NCBI GenBank assembly: GCA_038326165.1
Contig: JBBQJT010000004.1
Coordinates: forward strand, 34,221 to 98,220
DNA length: 64,000 nt
Source of the DNA: JAEUUM01 sp038326165
GTDB taxonomy: Bacteria > Bacteroidota > Bacteroidia > Chitinophagales > Saprospiraceae
Direction of reading: 5' to 3'
Each line of letters starts with the position of its first letter. Positions within the stretch are counted from its first letter, which is position 1. A program made the position numbers and the translations under genes. This document shows positions 17,743 to 27,272 of this stretch, in pieces. The notes below the pieces were generated by a model. That model saw only the letters and a list, made by a program, of their open reading frames with translations, was not told where the DNA came from and ran no database searches.

Positions 17743-19230
17743 ATGATCAACCGTGTCCGTGTATTAGCAAGATTTCAATTTATTCTTGTGTACTTAATGT
17801 TTGCATTTTCTTCGACCAATGCTCAAACTTTAAAAGCAGATAAATCAATGGCTTTTCAATGGCTTGATATGGCTCTGGAAGTAACTGCCAATGATGTTGA
17901 TCGCATTGGAGCAAAACCAACCGTTCAATCCCGGGCTTTGGGTATATGTGTAACTGGAATGTATGATGCTTGGGCAGCTTATGATTCCAAGGCAGTAGGA
18001 ACTCAATATGTTGGAAACTTAAGAAGACCAGCTAAAGAACACACGATCAAAAACAAAGAAATAGCTATAAGTTATGCGATATTCCGCATTGCCCTTGACC
18101 TGTATCCCGCAGACAAAAGTTATTTAACAGATCAGTTTGTTAAGTTTGGATTCAATCCCAACAACTTAACACAAGATAAAACCAAGCCAGAGGGTATTGG
18201 AAATCTTGTTGCCAAATCAATCATTGAATACCGTCACAATGACGGTGCAAATCAATTGGGTACTGAAATTGGATGTGACGGCAAACCCTACTCAGACTAT
18301 ACTTATTACAAACCAGTAAATGAGACCAACCACATCATAAATGCTGATAAATGGCATCCACTACCATTTCTTAATAAAAAAGGAGAAACATTCTTTGTTA
18401 ATTTCTTAACGCCTCATTGGTACCGGGTAAAACCATTTGGATTAAAAGATCCTGCCCAGTTCAGAGCACCTGAGTATCCTAAATATGGATCATCTCAATT
18501 GGAAAAAGAAGTCAACGAAGTCATAGACCTAAATGCCAACCTTACTCCGCAGCGTAAAGCTATTGTTGAGTTCATGCGCGATGGCCCAAGAAGTACAGGA
18601 CAGGCAGGTCACTGGCTAAAATTTGCCCAATTGGTTTCCATAAGAGACAAGCAAGATCTTGATACCGACGTAAAAATGTTCTTTGCAGTTGGTAATACAG
18701 CAATGGATGCTTTTATTGCTTCATGGGAAACAAAAAGATACTATGACAGTGCACGACCTTGGACATTGGTGAGAGTTTACAAAAGAGGTGAGACCATTAA
18801 AGGTTGGGGAGGACCCGACAAAGGAACTATAAATATGCCAGCTGAAAATTGGCACCCTTACTCACCTGCTGATTTTGTATCTCCTCCATTCCCTGCTTAT
18901 GTATCAGGACACAGCGCTGTAAGTGGTGCTTGCGGCAAAGTACTTGAGTTATTTACTGGAAGCGATAAGTTTGGAGAAACTGAAACAAGAAGACCAGGCA
19001 TTATCACTGAAACTCCTGGTGATCCAATCAGCCTACCACTTCCAACATTCACAGCAACAGCTGATTTGGCGGGTCTATCAAGAGTAATTGGTGGATATCA
19101 TATCCAATCAGATAACATAGAAGGCCTCAAAATGGGCAGAAGTGTTGCCGAATACCTTTGGAATAATGTAATCCAGAAGTACTTTGATGGAACAATTGCC
19201 CTTAAGCCTAACACATTGGTCGAAAGATAA
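17743..19230 (+). CDS. exported vanadium-dependent haloperoxidase-like PAP2 protein
   Basis: 495-residue secreted enzyme-like protein with a signal peptide (about 1-28, ending T-N-A-Q). The three vanadate/phosphate-binding blocks of the PAP2/haloperoxidase superfamily are present: K-R-Y-Y-D-S-A-R-P-W near 325, S-G-H-S-A near 388, and S-R-V-I-G-G-Y-H near 445, with the Lys, Arg, Ser, Gly, His, Arg and His ligands all retained. Relatives oxidise halides with hydrogen peroxide or hydrolyse phosphate esters; sequence alone does not separate the two. It is monocistronic with a hairpin terminator downstream (19269-19297). Confidence 0.85.
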   Translation: MINRVRVLARFQFILVYLMFAFSSTNAQTLKADKSMAFQWLDMALEVTANDVDRIGAKPTVQSRALGICVTGMYDAWAAYDSKAVGTQYVGNLRRPAKEHTIKNKEIAISYAIFRIALDLYPADKSYLTDQFVKFGFNPNNLTQDKTKPEGIGNLVAKSIIEYRHNDGANQLGTEIGCDGKPYSDYTYYKPVNETNHIINADKWHPLPFLNKKGETFFVNFLTPHWYRVKPFGLKDPAQFRAPEYPKYGSSQLEKEVNEVIDLNANLTPQRKAIVEFMRDGPRSTGQAGHWLKFAQLVSIRDKQDLDTDVKMFFAVGNTAMDAFIASWETKRYYDSARPWTLVRVYKRGETIKGWGGPDKGTINMPAENWHPYSPADFVSPPFPAYVSGHSAVSGACGKVLELFTGSDKFGETETRRPGIITETPGDPISLPLPTFTATADLAGLSRVIGGYHIQSDNIEGLKMGRSVAEYLWNNVIQKYFDGTIALKPNTLVER

Positions 19231-19268
19231 CACAGAAACTTGTTTATACATTCATAAGATTTACTACC

Positions 19269-19297
19269 TAGCCTGCTTGAAAAAGTAGGCTATTTTA
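19269..19297 (+). terminator. intrinsic terminator after the haloperoxidase-like gene
   Basis: 10-bp stem (TAGCCTGCTT at 19269-19278 with 19283-19292, one G-T pair), GAAA loop, then TTTTA. It is 38 bases after the stop codon. Confidence 0.75.
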
Positions 19298-19381
19298 CTA
19301 GAAATGGTTAAAGCTTTCTTAATCTTTACTTTATTGAGTGATTTTGAACTGATATTTGCGTCTACTAATAAAACTTATAAA

Positions 19382-20113
19382 ATGAATTTCAAGTCAATTA
19401 TCTTGTTTGCATTTCTTACTTGCACAGTATTGTCAGCAAACGCTCAAGCCGATAAACTTTTTAATAAAATCAAAAAAGGCGCTGGAAGCATTGGAACATC
19501 TAAAAATTCAGATATTGCAACTGGATTGAGACAGGCTTTAGACCAAGGAGTTAGCAAAGGCGCTGACGCACTAAGCCTAAAAGATGGATATCTAAAAGGA
19601 GCATATAAAATATTGCTGCCAAATGAAGTACAACAAATGACGTCCAAGTTGAAGCAAGTTCCTGGATTTACAAACATTGAAAATGACTTGATTGAAAAAT
19701 TCAATCGAGCAGCAGAGGATGCAGCAACCAAGGCCAAACCCATCTTTTCAAAAGCAATTACATCTATGACAATCACAGATGCAATGAATATCTTAATGGG
19801 TTCTGATAATTCTGCTACCACTTATCTCGAAAGTTCAACCAGAACAGCATTATTCAACGAATTTAAACCAGTTGTGGTAAACTCTCTAAACACCTCCGGA
19901 GCCCTAGCTCTTTGGAAAAAAGCGGCAAAGGCATACAACCAACTACCATTAACCAAAAAAATGAATCCAGATATGGAAGTCTATGTTTCCAATAAAGCTT
20001 TAGATGGAATGTTTGGCATGGTGGCATCTGAAGAGTTGAAAATCAGAAAAGATCCTGTCAACAGAACCACACAAATATTAAAAGACGTGTTCTCCAAGCA
20101 AGATAAAAAGTAG
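19382..20113 (+). CDS. exported DUF4197 family protein
   Basis: 243-residue secreted protein of the DUF4197 family. It has a signal peptide (about 1-22, ending A-N-A-Q) and a mature helical domain recognisable by A-L-D-Q-G-V-S-K-G, the central P-I-F-x-x-A-I-T-S-M-T-I-T-D-A segment and a late L-D-G-M-F. The function of the family is unknown. The ATG at 19382 is chosen because the signal peptide starts there; an upstream in-frame ATG adds 26 residues of an alternative hydrophobic leader. It ends 13 bases before the convergent folC. Confidence 0.85.
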   Translation: MNFKSIILFAFLTCTVLSANAQADKLFNKIKKGAGSIGTSKNSDIATGLRQALDQGVSKGADALSLKDGYLKGAYKILLPNEVQQMTSKLKQVPGFTNIENDLIEKFNRAAEDAATKAKPIFSKAITSMTITDAMNILMGSDNSATTYLESSTRTALFNEFKPVVVNSLNTSGALALWKKAAKAYNQLPLTKKMNPDMEVYVSNKALDGMFGMVASEELKIRKDPVNRTTQILKDVFSKQDKK

Positions 20114-20126
20114 GGCTAACAAGCAG

Positions 20127-21425
20127 TTAAAGCACTTCAGCTACTACAAAAATACTCCCTCCAATAAAGATTAAATCCTCTTTTTGCGCCGAAAGTCTTG
20201 CAGCTGAATATGCCTTGGCAACGCTAGTATAGGCTTTGCCTTTCAAGCCATTTTCACGGCCAAGCTCAAGAAGTTCCTTGGCAGGTAAACCTCTGGGTAT
20301 TTTGGCTTTGGCGAAGTAATATTTGGCATTTGAAGGCAACAGAGAGATGATTTTATTCAAATCCTTGTCGTTGACCGCGCCGAATACGATATGCAATCTC
20401 TGATGTTTTATCTGACTCAACTCATTGACAATATATCGTATCCCTCCTTCATTGTGTCCGCTGTCACATATAGTTAGCGGTTTGTGATTTAAAATTTGCC
20501 ATCTGCCTTGATAATCCGTAAGTACTTTTATCTCCTTTAAGCCAAATAATAAGTTCGATCTATCAAAAGTTGAAGGGTGCAGCTCATTGTACAATTTCAT
20601 GAAAGCAATTACGCCTGCTATATTTTTGAGCTGAAATGCCCCATGCAGTGGTGTTTCAATAACTTCATTCCATGGCTTACCGCTTTCGATGACTTGAAAC
20701 TTAGAAAATTCAAGTCCAGATTCCTTTATTATTACTTCAAACTCCTGGTCAGCAAATCTTATTTCACTTTTCCTCTGGGAAGCAAATACTTGAAAAACCT
20801 CCGAGGTTGTTTCTTGGGTTTCAGAAATAATTACCGGAACTGAATATTTGATGATACCTGCTTTCTCTGCCGCTATAGCTGGAAGTGTTTCCCCTAAAAG
20901 ATTCATGTGGTCGTAACTGATATTGGTTATGATTGAAACTTCAGGTATGATTATATTAGTAGAATCAAGACGTCCACCCAATCCAGTTTCTATAATTGCA
21001 ATATCGACTTGATTGATAGAAAACCATTCAAATGCCATTGCAACATTGATTTCAAAAAAAGAAGGTTGGATGCGGTCAATTTCAAATTTCAACCGATCAA
21101 TAAAGTCAACTACAAATTTTTTGGAAACCATTTGTCCGTTGATACGAATTCGCTCCCGCAGATCCTTGTAATGTGGTGAAGTATATAAACCTGTTTTTTT
21201 GCCGGTGGTTTGAAATAAAGCAGAAATTATATGACTTGTGGTTCCCTTGCCATTTGTTCCTGCAATATGGATGGACTTGAAATTTGACTGCGGGTTACCG
21301 AGAAAATTGCATAACTCTTGAATATTGGTCAGATCCTTTTTGTAAGCTGCAGCGCCTATTCTTTGATACATAGGCAACTTTGACATCATGTATTCCAATG
21401 TCTGGGAATATGTCATTTTGCTCAT
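20127..21425 (-). CDS. folC: bifunctional folylpolyglutamate/dihydrofolate synthase
   Basis: 432-residue Mur-ligase-type enzyme that joins glutamate to dihydropteroate and extends the polyglutamate tail of folates. Motifs: P-loop I-A-G-T-N-G-K-G-T-T-S, the E-T-G-L-G-G-R-L-D-S-T-N segment, I-S-Y-D-H-M-N-L-L-G, and C-D-S-G-H-N-E-G-G in the C-terminal domain. The start at 21423-21425 (M-S-K-M-T-Y-S-Q) fits family length; the frame remains open 38 codons upstream into tonB, which is not typical. It lies 22 bases after tonB and looks like the last gene of exbB-exbD-tonB-folC. Confidence 0.92.
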   Translation of the reverse strand: MSKMTYSQTLEYMMSKLPMYQRIGAAAYKKDLTNIQELCNFLGNPQSNFKSIHIAGTNGKGTTSHIISALFQTTGKKTGLYTSPHYKDLRERIRINGQMVSKKFVVDFIDRLKFEIDRIQPSFFEINVAMAFEWFSINQVDIAIIETGLGGRLDSTNIIIPEVSIITNISYDHMNLLGETLPAIAAEKAGIIKYSVPVIISETQETTSEVFQVFASQRKSEIRFADQEFEVIIKESGLEFSKFQVIESGKPWNEVIETPLHGAFQLKNIAGVIAFMKLYNELHPSTFDRSNLLFGLKEIKVLTDYQGRWQILNHKPLTICDSGHNEGGIRYIVNELSQIKHQRLHIVFGAVNDKDLNKIISLLPSNAKYYFAKAKIPRGLPAKELLELGRENGLKGKAYTSVAKAYSAARLSAQKEDLIFIGGSIFVVAEVL

Positions 21426-21447
21426 GAATAGGTGTCTAAGTATATAT

Positions 21448-22347
21448 TTATCGCAATATAAATGAGTAAGTAATAGGACCACATTGCTTGTCTTCCTTGT
21501 CCTGATTGAAAACCCGACGACGGGCGTTGTCCTTGGCAAGTGTGATCAATTGCGCATTGGTGGTAGTAGATCCAGACTGGGTATAGTCGGCAGAGATAAC
21601 CTTACCATTTGCATCAATACAAACTTTGATTACGACGATGCCTTCCTCTTGAATGCTGGTGTTTATTGAAGGACCTTTACCGCCTCTTTTGGCTAAGTCA
21701 CCTCCTACCTTTCCAGTTCCTGTACTTTTACCTGTGAGGATATCGGAATTCGGATCACCACTAGGATCACCTTGGTTTCCTGGTTTATTGGTATTTCCTC
21801 TTCCAGTACCACCATTCTTATACAAATCGCCATACTTAGATTTAGCTTTATTCCTTGCTGACTCTTCATTTGCAACGCGTTGTCTTTCCTTATCTACAGC
21901 ATCGCGTTGTCGTTTCTGATCTTGCTCAATCCTAATGGCTTCATCTTTTGCTCTCTTTTGTTCGCGTATTTTGGATTGTGCGATGGCAACTGCTTCAGGA
22001 TCTTCGGTAGTCATAACCTTTGGCTGATTTGTTGCCTTTGGAAGAGGTTTGCTTGAAGGAGGCGGAGGAGTTGATTTTGGTTGAGCTGGCGGAGGGTTAT
22101 CACGGATCACTTTCTCCTCTAAATCACCATCAGGCCTTCCTGCCATAGGTCTATCGTCACCCATTCCTTCATCAGGTCTTCCCAACGCTATTAATATCCC
22201 TTCTTTTGGAGGGGGTGGGTCTGGAAATGTTAAAAGTGGCAAGAAAAAACAAAGAACCATTAGTAAATGGGCAACTATAGATACAATGAATCCAATGTTC
22301 CTGTTCTTAGTTTCAGCTTGTTGTTCAATTTGTGCTAATGTTGACAT
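21448..22347 (-). CDS. TonB-family energy transducer
   Basis: 299-residue periplasm-spanning protein. One N-terminal transmembrane segment (about 17-40), then a proline-rich stretch (P-D-P-P-P-P-K-E-G and further P-P-P runs about 85-105), a charged coiled-coil-like region rich in Q, K, R and E (about 120-170), a Gly/Asn-rich linker, and a TonB-like C-terminal domain (about 225-299, with V-V-I-K-V-C-I-D-A-N-G-K-V). It should couple the proton-motive force from ExbB/ExbD to outer membrane receptors. It begins 3 bases after exbD. The C-terminal fold is assigned from pattern and context. Confidence 0.85.
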   Translation of the reverse strand: MSTLAQIEQQAETKNRNIGFIVSIVAHLLMVLCFFLPLLTFPDPPPPKEGILIALGRPDEGMGDDRPMAGRPDGDLEEKVIRDNPPPAQPKSTPPPPSSKPLPKATNQPKVMTTEDPEAVAIAQSKIREQKRAKDEAIRIEQDQKRQRDAVDKERQRVANEESARNKAKSKYGDLYKNGGTGRGNTNKPGNQGDPSGDPNSDILTGKSTGTGKVGGDLAKRGGKGPSINTSIQEEGIVVIKVCIDANGKVISADYTQSGSTTTNAQLITLAKDNARRRVFNQDKEDKQCGPITYSFILR

Positions 22348-22350
22348 AAA

Positions 22351-22758
22351 TCAATTCTCTTTAGGTGCAGTAGCTAAAATTGCTCCAACTCTCAGTCTGT
22401 TTGCTATATCCATTACATTGACTACATATTCAATTGGACACTCTTTTTCGGCAAGAATGGTAACAGTTGTTTCCTTAGGATCAGAACTTGCAGAAGCCTT
22501 CTGCTTAATATATGATTCAATAGATGTCAAATCAGACGGCTCACCCCCGAGAAAATATTGACCTTCCTTCTTTACACTAACGGCAAGAGATGGAGAGGCA
22601 ACCAATTTGTTGGTAGCGCTTGGTAACTTCAAGTTCAATGCGTTTTGAGTTACCAAAGTTGAAGTCAACATGAAAAATATCAAGAGCAAGAATACTACGT
22701 CAGTAAGCGATGCCAAACTAAAATCAGGATTGGCTTTATTGCGTTTTTTGATTCCCAT
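22351..22758 (-). CDS. exbD: ExbD/TolR-type proton channel subunit
   Basis: 135-residue ExbD/TolR protein: basic N-terminus, one transmembrane helix (about 18-38) carrying the conserved Asp in S-L-T-D-V-V-F-L-L-L-I-F-F, and a periplasmic domain with L-N-L-K-L-P and V-T-I-L-A-E. It acts with ExbB as the inner membrane motor for TonB. The start at 22756-22758 is right because the upstream open frame overlaps exbB and lacks similarity. It lies between exbB (7-base gap) and tonB (3-base gap). Confidence 0.92.
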   Translation of the reverse strand: MGIKKRNKANPDFSLASLTDVVFLLLIFFMLTSTLVTQNALNLKLPSATNKLVASPSLAVSVKKEGQYFLGGEPSDLTSIESYIKQKASASSDPKETTVTILAEKECPIEYVVNVMDIANRLRVGAILATAPKEN

Positions 22759-22765
22759 GATCCTA

Positions 22766-23455
22766 TTATTTAGAAGGTTCTTGCAAAAGATCCATGAATT
22801 CCATAGAGTAAAGTTGCATCTTATAGACCACTTTGTCAATATTGGCCACCAGTAAGTTATATCCCAAAAGAGAGAAAATTCCGTTGAACAATCCAAATGC
22901 AGTCGCAAACAATGCTTGATAAATACCTCCAGCCAAAACATCAGGAGTTACATTCTGGGCTGTAGCCATACTATAGAAGGCCAAAATCATCCCAGAAACA
23001 GTTCCCAATAATCCAACCATCGGAGAAATACCAGATATAGATGCCAAAAAAGGTAAATTCTTTTCAAGTTTCAACAACTCAACATTTCCAACGTTCTCAA
23101 TTGCTGCATCAATATCTCGCAGTGGTTTCCCAATCCTGTTCAATCCTTTTTCAATCATTCTAGCTACGGGAGAATCGGTTTGTTGACACAGTTGTTTGGC
23201 GCCTTGAAGATTGCCGTTCTGAACATTGGTTCGAATGTTATTCATGAAATTTTCATCAATTTTTCCTGCCTTTTTGATGGTCAGCCATCTTTCAACAAAG
23301 ATGATAATTCCGATAAAGGATAGGACCAATAGTATTCCCAAGATTAAAACTGAAGATATTCCACCAGAGAATACTAAATCCATAATACTTTGGGTGCCTA
23401 CACCTTGTGTGGCGGTGCTGTCAGCTGGAACAGAGATAAGAGGAAATGAGCTCAT
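22766..23455 (-). CDS. exbB: ExbB/TolQ/MotA-family proton channel subunit
   Basis: 229-residue protein with three transmembrane regions (about 30-52, 135-160, 175-198) and ExbB/TolQ motifs: E-R-W-L-T after the first helix, the cytoplasmic L-P-F-L-A-S-I-S-G-I-S-P-M-V-G-L-L-G-T-V segment, and A-L-F-A-T-A-F-G-L in the last helix with the conserved Thr. It is the first gene of exbB-exbD-tonB-folC. A TAAATTTG box (23515-23522, minus) lies about 60 bases upstream. Confidence 0.92.
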   Translation of the reverse strand: MSSFPLISVPADSTATQGVGTQSIMDLVFSGGISSVLILGILLVLSFIGIIIFVERWLTIKKAGKIDENFMNNIRTNVQNGNLQGAKQLCQQTDSPVARMIEKGLNRIGKPLRDIDAAIENVGNVELLKLEKNLPFLASISGISPMVGLLGTVSGMILAFYSMATAQNVTPDVLAGGIYQALFATAFGLFNGIFSLLGYNLLVANIDKVVYKMQLYSMEFMDLLQEPSK

Positions 23456-23514
23456 GTAGATAGGTAATTTGTAATTGATAACGATTATTTGTCCTGAGTT
23501 ATGGTTTGTCGTGG

Positions 23515-23522
23515 CAAATTTA
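23515..23522 (-). promoter_or_regulatory. candidate -7 box for exbB-exbD-tonB-folC
   Basis: TAAATTTG on the minus strand matches TAnnTTTG; it would give a leader of about 50 bases. No clear -33 element is seen. Confidence 0.45.
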
Positions 23523-23641
23523 ATGAAAATTAACTTTTCATTGAGAAAGAAATCTATCTTATTTTCTCATTATGCACAAATTATGTATTTTTACTTTTTT
23601 ACACATGTAATTTGTTCATAACATTATTCAAAAATATTCGT

Positions 23642-23662
23642 TACCTTTAGCGAAAATTCGCT
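23642..23662 (+). promoter_or_regulatory. promoter box with overlapping inverted repeat, beta-oxidation pair
   Basis: TACCTTTA (23642-23649) resembles the -7 element with one mismatch. It is followed at once by an inverted repeat, AGCGAA/TTCGCT with a 2-base centre (23649-23662), about 13 bases before the ATG at 23675. An inverted repeat over the expected transcription start is a plausible repressor site. Confidence 0.45.
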
Positions 23663-23674
23663 TAATCAAAATCT

Positions 23675-26068
23675 ATGCATTTTAGAAACATCAATAAAGT
23701 AGCTGTGTTGGGTTCTGGAGTTATGGGTTCATCCATAGCTTGCCATTTAGCCAATGCAGGTTTTCAGGTTTTACTGCTGGACATTGTTTCCCCTAACCTG
23801 ACTGAAGACCAGTTAAAAAATAAAAATCTAAAAGACAAATTGGTCAATGACGCTCTATCCAAAACCATAAAATCCAAGCCCGCACCATTAATGGATGCAG
23901 CTTTCGCAAGCAGGATTTCGACTGGAAACTTTGATGATGACCTGTCAAAAATAAAAGACTGCGAATGGGTACTTGAGGTTGTTGTAGAAAAACTTGACAT
24001 CAAACAATCCATTTTCGCCAAAGTAGATGCGCTGATTCGCCCTGAAACTATTGTAAGTTCAAATACTTCAGGAATTCCGATTCACTTTATGACTGAGGGA
24101 CGAAGCGATACTTTTAAGAAAAATTTCCTAGGTACGCACTTTTTCAATCCACCTCGCTACTTGAGGTTGCTTGAAATAATACCTACCGCGGATACCAATC
24201 CTGAATTGGTTGAATTTTTGATGCACTTTGGGCAAAGTCGTTTGGGCAAGCAAACTGTATTGTGCAAGGATACTCCTGCTTTCATAGCCAACCGCGTAGG
24301 TGTTTACGCAATGGCTAAAATTTTCCAGTTGTCCGAGGAAATGGAAATATCAATTGGAGACGTTGACAAATTAACTGGGCCAGCCATCGGTCGACCCAAG
24401 ACAGGAACCTTCAGATTGGGCGATTTAGTAGGACACGATACAGCAGCAAAGGTTATCCAAGGTATCAAAGAAAACTGTCCAAAAGACGAACAAGCTTCAA
24501 CTTTTACAATACCTAAATATTTTCAATTTCTACTTGATAACAAGTTTTTGGGAAATAAAACTGGACAAGGTTTTTATAAAAAAACGGATCAAAAGGATGA
24601 CAAAGGCAGACCCGTTATTTTAGAACTCGACCTGAAAACCTGCGAATACATCCCTTCAAAATCTGCAAACTTTGCATGTTTGACGGTTGCAAAACAAATA
24701 GATGAACTTCCCCAGCGTTTGAGAGCAATCCTCAAGGAAAAAGATAAAGGTGCAGAACTTCTGAGAAGGTCATTTGCAGGACTTTTCGCTTACGTATCTA
24801 ATAGAATTCCTGAGATTTCTGATCAACTACACAGCATAGATGCAGCTTTGCAGGCAGGATTCGCTTGGGAAATTGGTCCATTTGAATATTGGGATGCTGT
24901 TGGTCTCAATGAAGGTTTGGCTCTCTGCAAACAACATGGGGAGCAAGCGGCTGATTGGGTTGAACAAATGATCGCTTTGGGTCATACCGTTTTTTACCGC
25001 TGGAATGGTGGCAAGCGACAATTTTATGATATTGCAAGCCAAAGTTACAAAGATGTACCTGGTACCGAAAAATCAATCAATCTTGATGCATATCGTCAAA
25101 ACACACCTGTGCTTGAGAATCCAGAGATGATTCTCCACGATATTGGTGACGGAGTACTATGTTTAGAATTTAGAAGCAAGAGCAATGCAATAGGTGAAGG
25201 TATTTTAAGAGGAATTCAACAGTCCATACAGAAAGCCGAAGATGAAGGTTGGAAAGGCTTGGTAATAGGAAACAATGCTACCAATTTTACAGTAGGTGCA
25301 AACCTCATGATGGTTGCCATGTTGGCTTATCAACAGGAATGGGATGAACTGGATATGGCTGTTAAACTATTCCAGCAAACCAGTATGCGTTGCAGATACA
25401 GCAGTATTCCCGTGGTTGCAGCAACACAAGGTTATGTTTTTGGCGGTGGTTGTGAAATATCAATGCATTGTGATTCAGTGATCGCTTCTGCCGAATCTTA
25501 TATTGGCTTGGTAGAAGTTGGTGTTGGCCTAATACCAGGTGGAGGGGGAACCAAAGAATTTGCTTTAAGAGCATCAGATGCATTCCACAAAGGTGATGTT
25601 ATGATGCCAACCTTGATTGAAAAGTTCAAAACTATTGCGATGGCGTCCGTAGCAACCTCAGCTTATGAGGCTTATGGATTGGGATATTTGAATCAAAAAG
25701 ATAAAGTGGTTTTGGATTCCAAGAGCAATATCTATGCAGCAAAACAACAAGTTCTCTATTTAGGTGAAAATTATATTCGTCCAATCGAAAGAGAAGACAT
25801 AATGGTTTTGGGAAGAGGAGGATTGGCAACTTTGTATGTTGCAGCTCACAGTCTACAATTGGGGGGATATGCCTCTGAACACGATGTGAAAATTGCGAAG
25901 AAAATAGCATATGTATTGTGCGGTGGAGACTTAACATCCTCCCAAAAAGTGTCAGAATCCTATCTACTGGATATTGAACGGGAAGCTTTCTTGAGTCTTT
26001 GTTCAGAACCAAAGTCACTAGAGAGAATCCAATCGATTCTTACCACCAACAAACCTCTTCGCAATTAA
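23675..26068 (+). CDS. 3-hydroxyacyl-CoA dehydrogenase/enoyl-CoA hydratase (FadN type)
   Basis: 797-residue bifunctional beta-oxidation enzyme. The order is dehydrogenase first, as in Bacillus FadN, not hydratase first as in E. coli FadB. The NAD-binding motif is V-L-G-S-G-V-M-G-S-S-I-A near residue 10, followed by S-N-T-S-G-I-P and H-F-F-N-P-P-R-Y of the 3HCDH domain with the catalytic His. A second 3HCDH C-terminal region follows (about 360-450). The crotonase domain (about 480-700) has an oxyanion-hole region V-G-A-N-L-M-M and G-Y-V-F-G-G-G-C-E. It should hydrate enoyl-CoA and oxidise 3-hydroxyacyl-CoA. It precedes the thiolase by 27 bases in an operon. Confidence 0.92.
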   Translation: MHFRNINKVAVLGSGVMGSSIACHLANAGFQVLLLDIVSPNLTEDQLKNKNLKDKLVNDALSKTIKSKPAPLMDAAFASRISTGNFDDDLSKIKDCEWVLEVVVEKLDIKQSIFAKVDALIRPETIVSSNTSGIPIHFMTEGRSDTFKKNFLGTHFFNPPRYLRLLEIIPTADTNPELVEFLMHFGQSRLGKQTVLCKDTPAFIANRVGVYAMAKIFQLSEEMEISIGDVDKLTGPAIGRPKTGTFRLGDLVGHDTAAKVIQGIKENCPKDEQASTFTIPKYFQFLLDNKFLGNKTGQGFYKKTDQKDDKGRPVILELDLKTCEYIPSKSANFACLTVAKQIDELPQRLRAILKEKDKGAELLRRSFAGLFAYVSNRIPEISDQLHSIDAALQAGFAWEIGPFEYWDAVGLNEGLALCKQHGEQAADWVEQMIALGHTVFYRWNGGKRQFYDIASQSYKDVPGTEKSINLDAYRQNTPVLENPEMILHDIGDGVLCLEFRSKSNAIGEGILRGIQQSIQKAEDEGWKGLVIGNNATNFTVGANLMMVAMLAYQQEWDELDMAVKLFQQTSMRCRYSSIPVVAATQGYVFGGGCEISMHCDSVIASAESYIGLVEVGVGLIPGGGGTKEFALRASDAFHKGDVMMPTLIEKFKTIAMASVATSAYEAYGLGYLNQKDKVVLDSKSNIYAAKQQVLYLGENYIRPIEREDIMVLGRGGLATLYVAAHSLQLGGYASEHDVKIAKKIAYVLCGGDLTSSQKVSESYLLDIEREAFLSLCSEPKSLERIQSILTTNKPLRN

Positions 26069-26095
26069 TATTTTACGAAATAGAATAAAAAAACA

Positions 26096-27265
26096 ATGGA
26101 AGCATACATAATAGAAGCATACAGAAGTCCAGTAACCAAAGCTGGAAAGGGCGGATTCAGAAATATGAGATCAGATGATTTAGCAGTTTCAATCATCAAG
26201 CAGTTGGTTGACCATGTAGCTGGATTGGATCCAAAAACTGTCGATGACTTAATAGTTGGCTGTGCGAATCCTGAGGGCGAACAAGGTCTACAAATGGGTA
26301 GGCAAATTTCGTTGAGAGCTTTAGGAAAAGAAGTGCCTGGCTTCATCATCAATAGGTATTGTGCTTCTGGACTGGAAGCCATTAGTATAGCCGTAGCAAA
26401 AATAAAAGCTGGAATGGGTGACTGCTACATAGCTGGCGGAACAGAAAGCATGAGCATGATTCCAATGGAGGGCTACAAATTAGCCCCGAGCTATGAAGTA
26501 GCAATACATACACCCGATTATGTTGTAGGTATGGGTTTGACTGCCGAAGCCGTATCCAAAAAATGGGATATTTCACGAGAAGCACAAGATATTTTTTCAT
26601 ACAACTCACACTTAAAGGCAGCTGCTGCACAAGATGCGGGCTTTTTTAGTTCTGAAATATTACCAGTCGATGTAACCCAAGTATGGGTTGAAAACAACAA
26701 ACGAAAGGAAAGCCAGCAATTGATATCATCAGATGACGGAATACGCAGAGATACATCAATCGAAGGCTTGAATGCACTGCGTCCTGCTTTTTCTACTAAA
26801 GGAACTGTGACCGCTGGAAACAGCAGCCAAACCAGTGATGGTGCAGCTTTTGCTTTGGTAGTCAGTGAAGATTTTGTAAAAATGCACAATCTACAACCAA
26901 AAGCAAGATTGGTTTCATGCGCAGTTGCAGGGGTAGAGCCTATCTACATGGGTATTGGTCCATGTGCAGCAATTCCTAAAGCCCTATCAAAAGCTGGTTT
27001 AAAGTTGAATGATATAGATTTAATTGAGCTGAATGAAGCATTTGCCGCTCAAGCACTTGCAGTAATCAAAGAATCAGGATTAAATCCAGATGTCGTTAAT
27101 GTAAACGGGGGAGCTATTGCACTTGGACATCCGCTAGGGTGTACCGGAGCCAAACTGACCGCACAATTACTTGGAGAACTTCGTCGCCGAAACAAAAAAT
27201 ACGGCATGGTAACAGCCTGCGTAGGAGGAGGACAAGGGATAGCTGGAATCTATGAGTTGTTGTAG
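26096..27265 (+). CDS. fadA: acetyl-CoA C-acyltransferase (thiolase)
   Basis: 389-residue thiolase completing the beta-oxidation cycle. Catalytic residues are all visible: nucleophilic Cys 89 in N-R-Y-C-A-S-G-L, His 345 in A-L-G-H-P-L-G, and Cys 375 in T-A-C-V-G-G-G. The N-E-A-F-A-A-Q motif is also present. The C-terminal G-G-G-Q-G-I-A-G is typical. It follows the FadN-type gene by 27 bases and converges on the SDR gene with a 7-base gap. Degradative thiolase is favoured over acetoacetyl-CoA thiolase because of the operon partner. Confidence 0.9.
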   Translation: MEAYIIEAYRSPVTKAGKGGFRNMRSDDLAVSIIKQLVDHVAGLDPKTVDDLIVGCANPEGEQGLQMGRQISLRALGKEVPGFIINRYCASGLEAISIAVAKIKAGMGDCYIAGGTESMSMIPMEGYKLAPSYEVAIHTPDYVVGMGLTAEAVSKKWDISREAQDIFSYNSHLKAAAAQDAGFFSSEILPVDVTQVWVENNKRKESQQLISSDDGIRRDTSIEGLNALRPAFSTKGTVTAGNSSQTSDGAAFALVVSEDFVKMHNLQPKARLVSCAVAGVEPIYMGIGPCAAIPKALSKAGLKLNDIDLIELNEAFAAQALAVIKESGLNPDVVNVNGGAIALGHPLGCTGAKLTAQLLGELRRRNKKYGMVTACVGGGQGIAGIYELL

Positions 27266-27272
27266 TCTCAGA

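Noticed and set aside
21426..21539. Longer folC start reaching into tonB
   Set aside because: The extra residues are unlike FolC and the shorter start gives the usual length.
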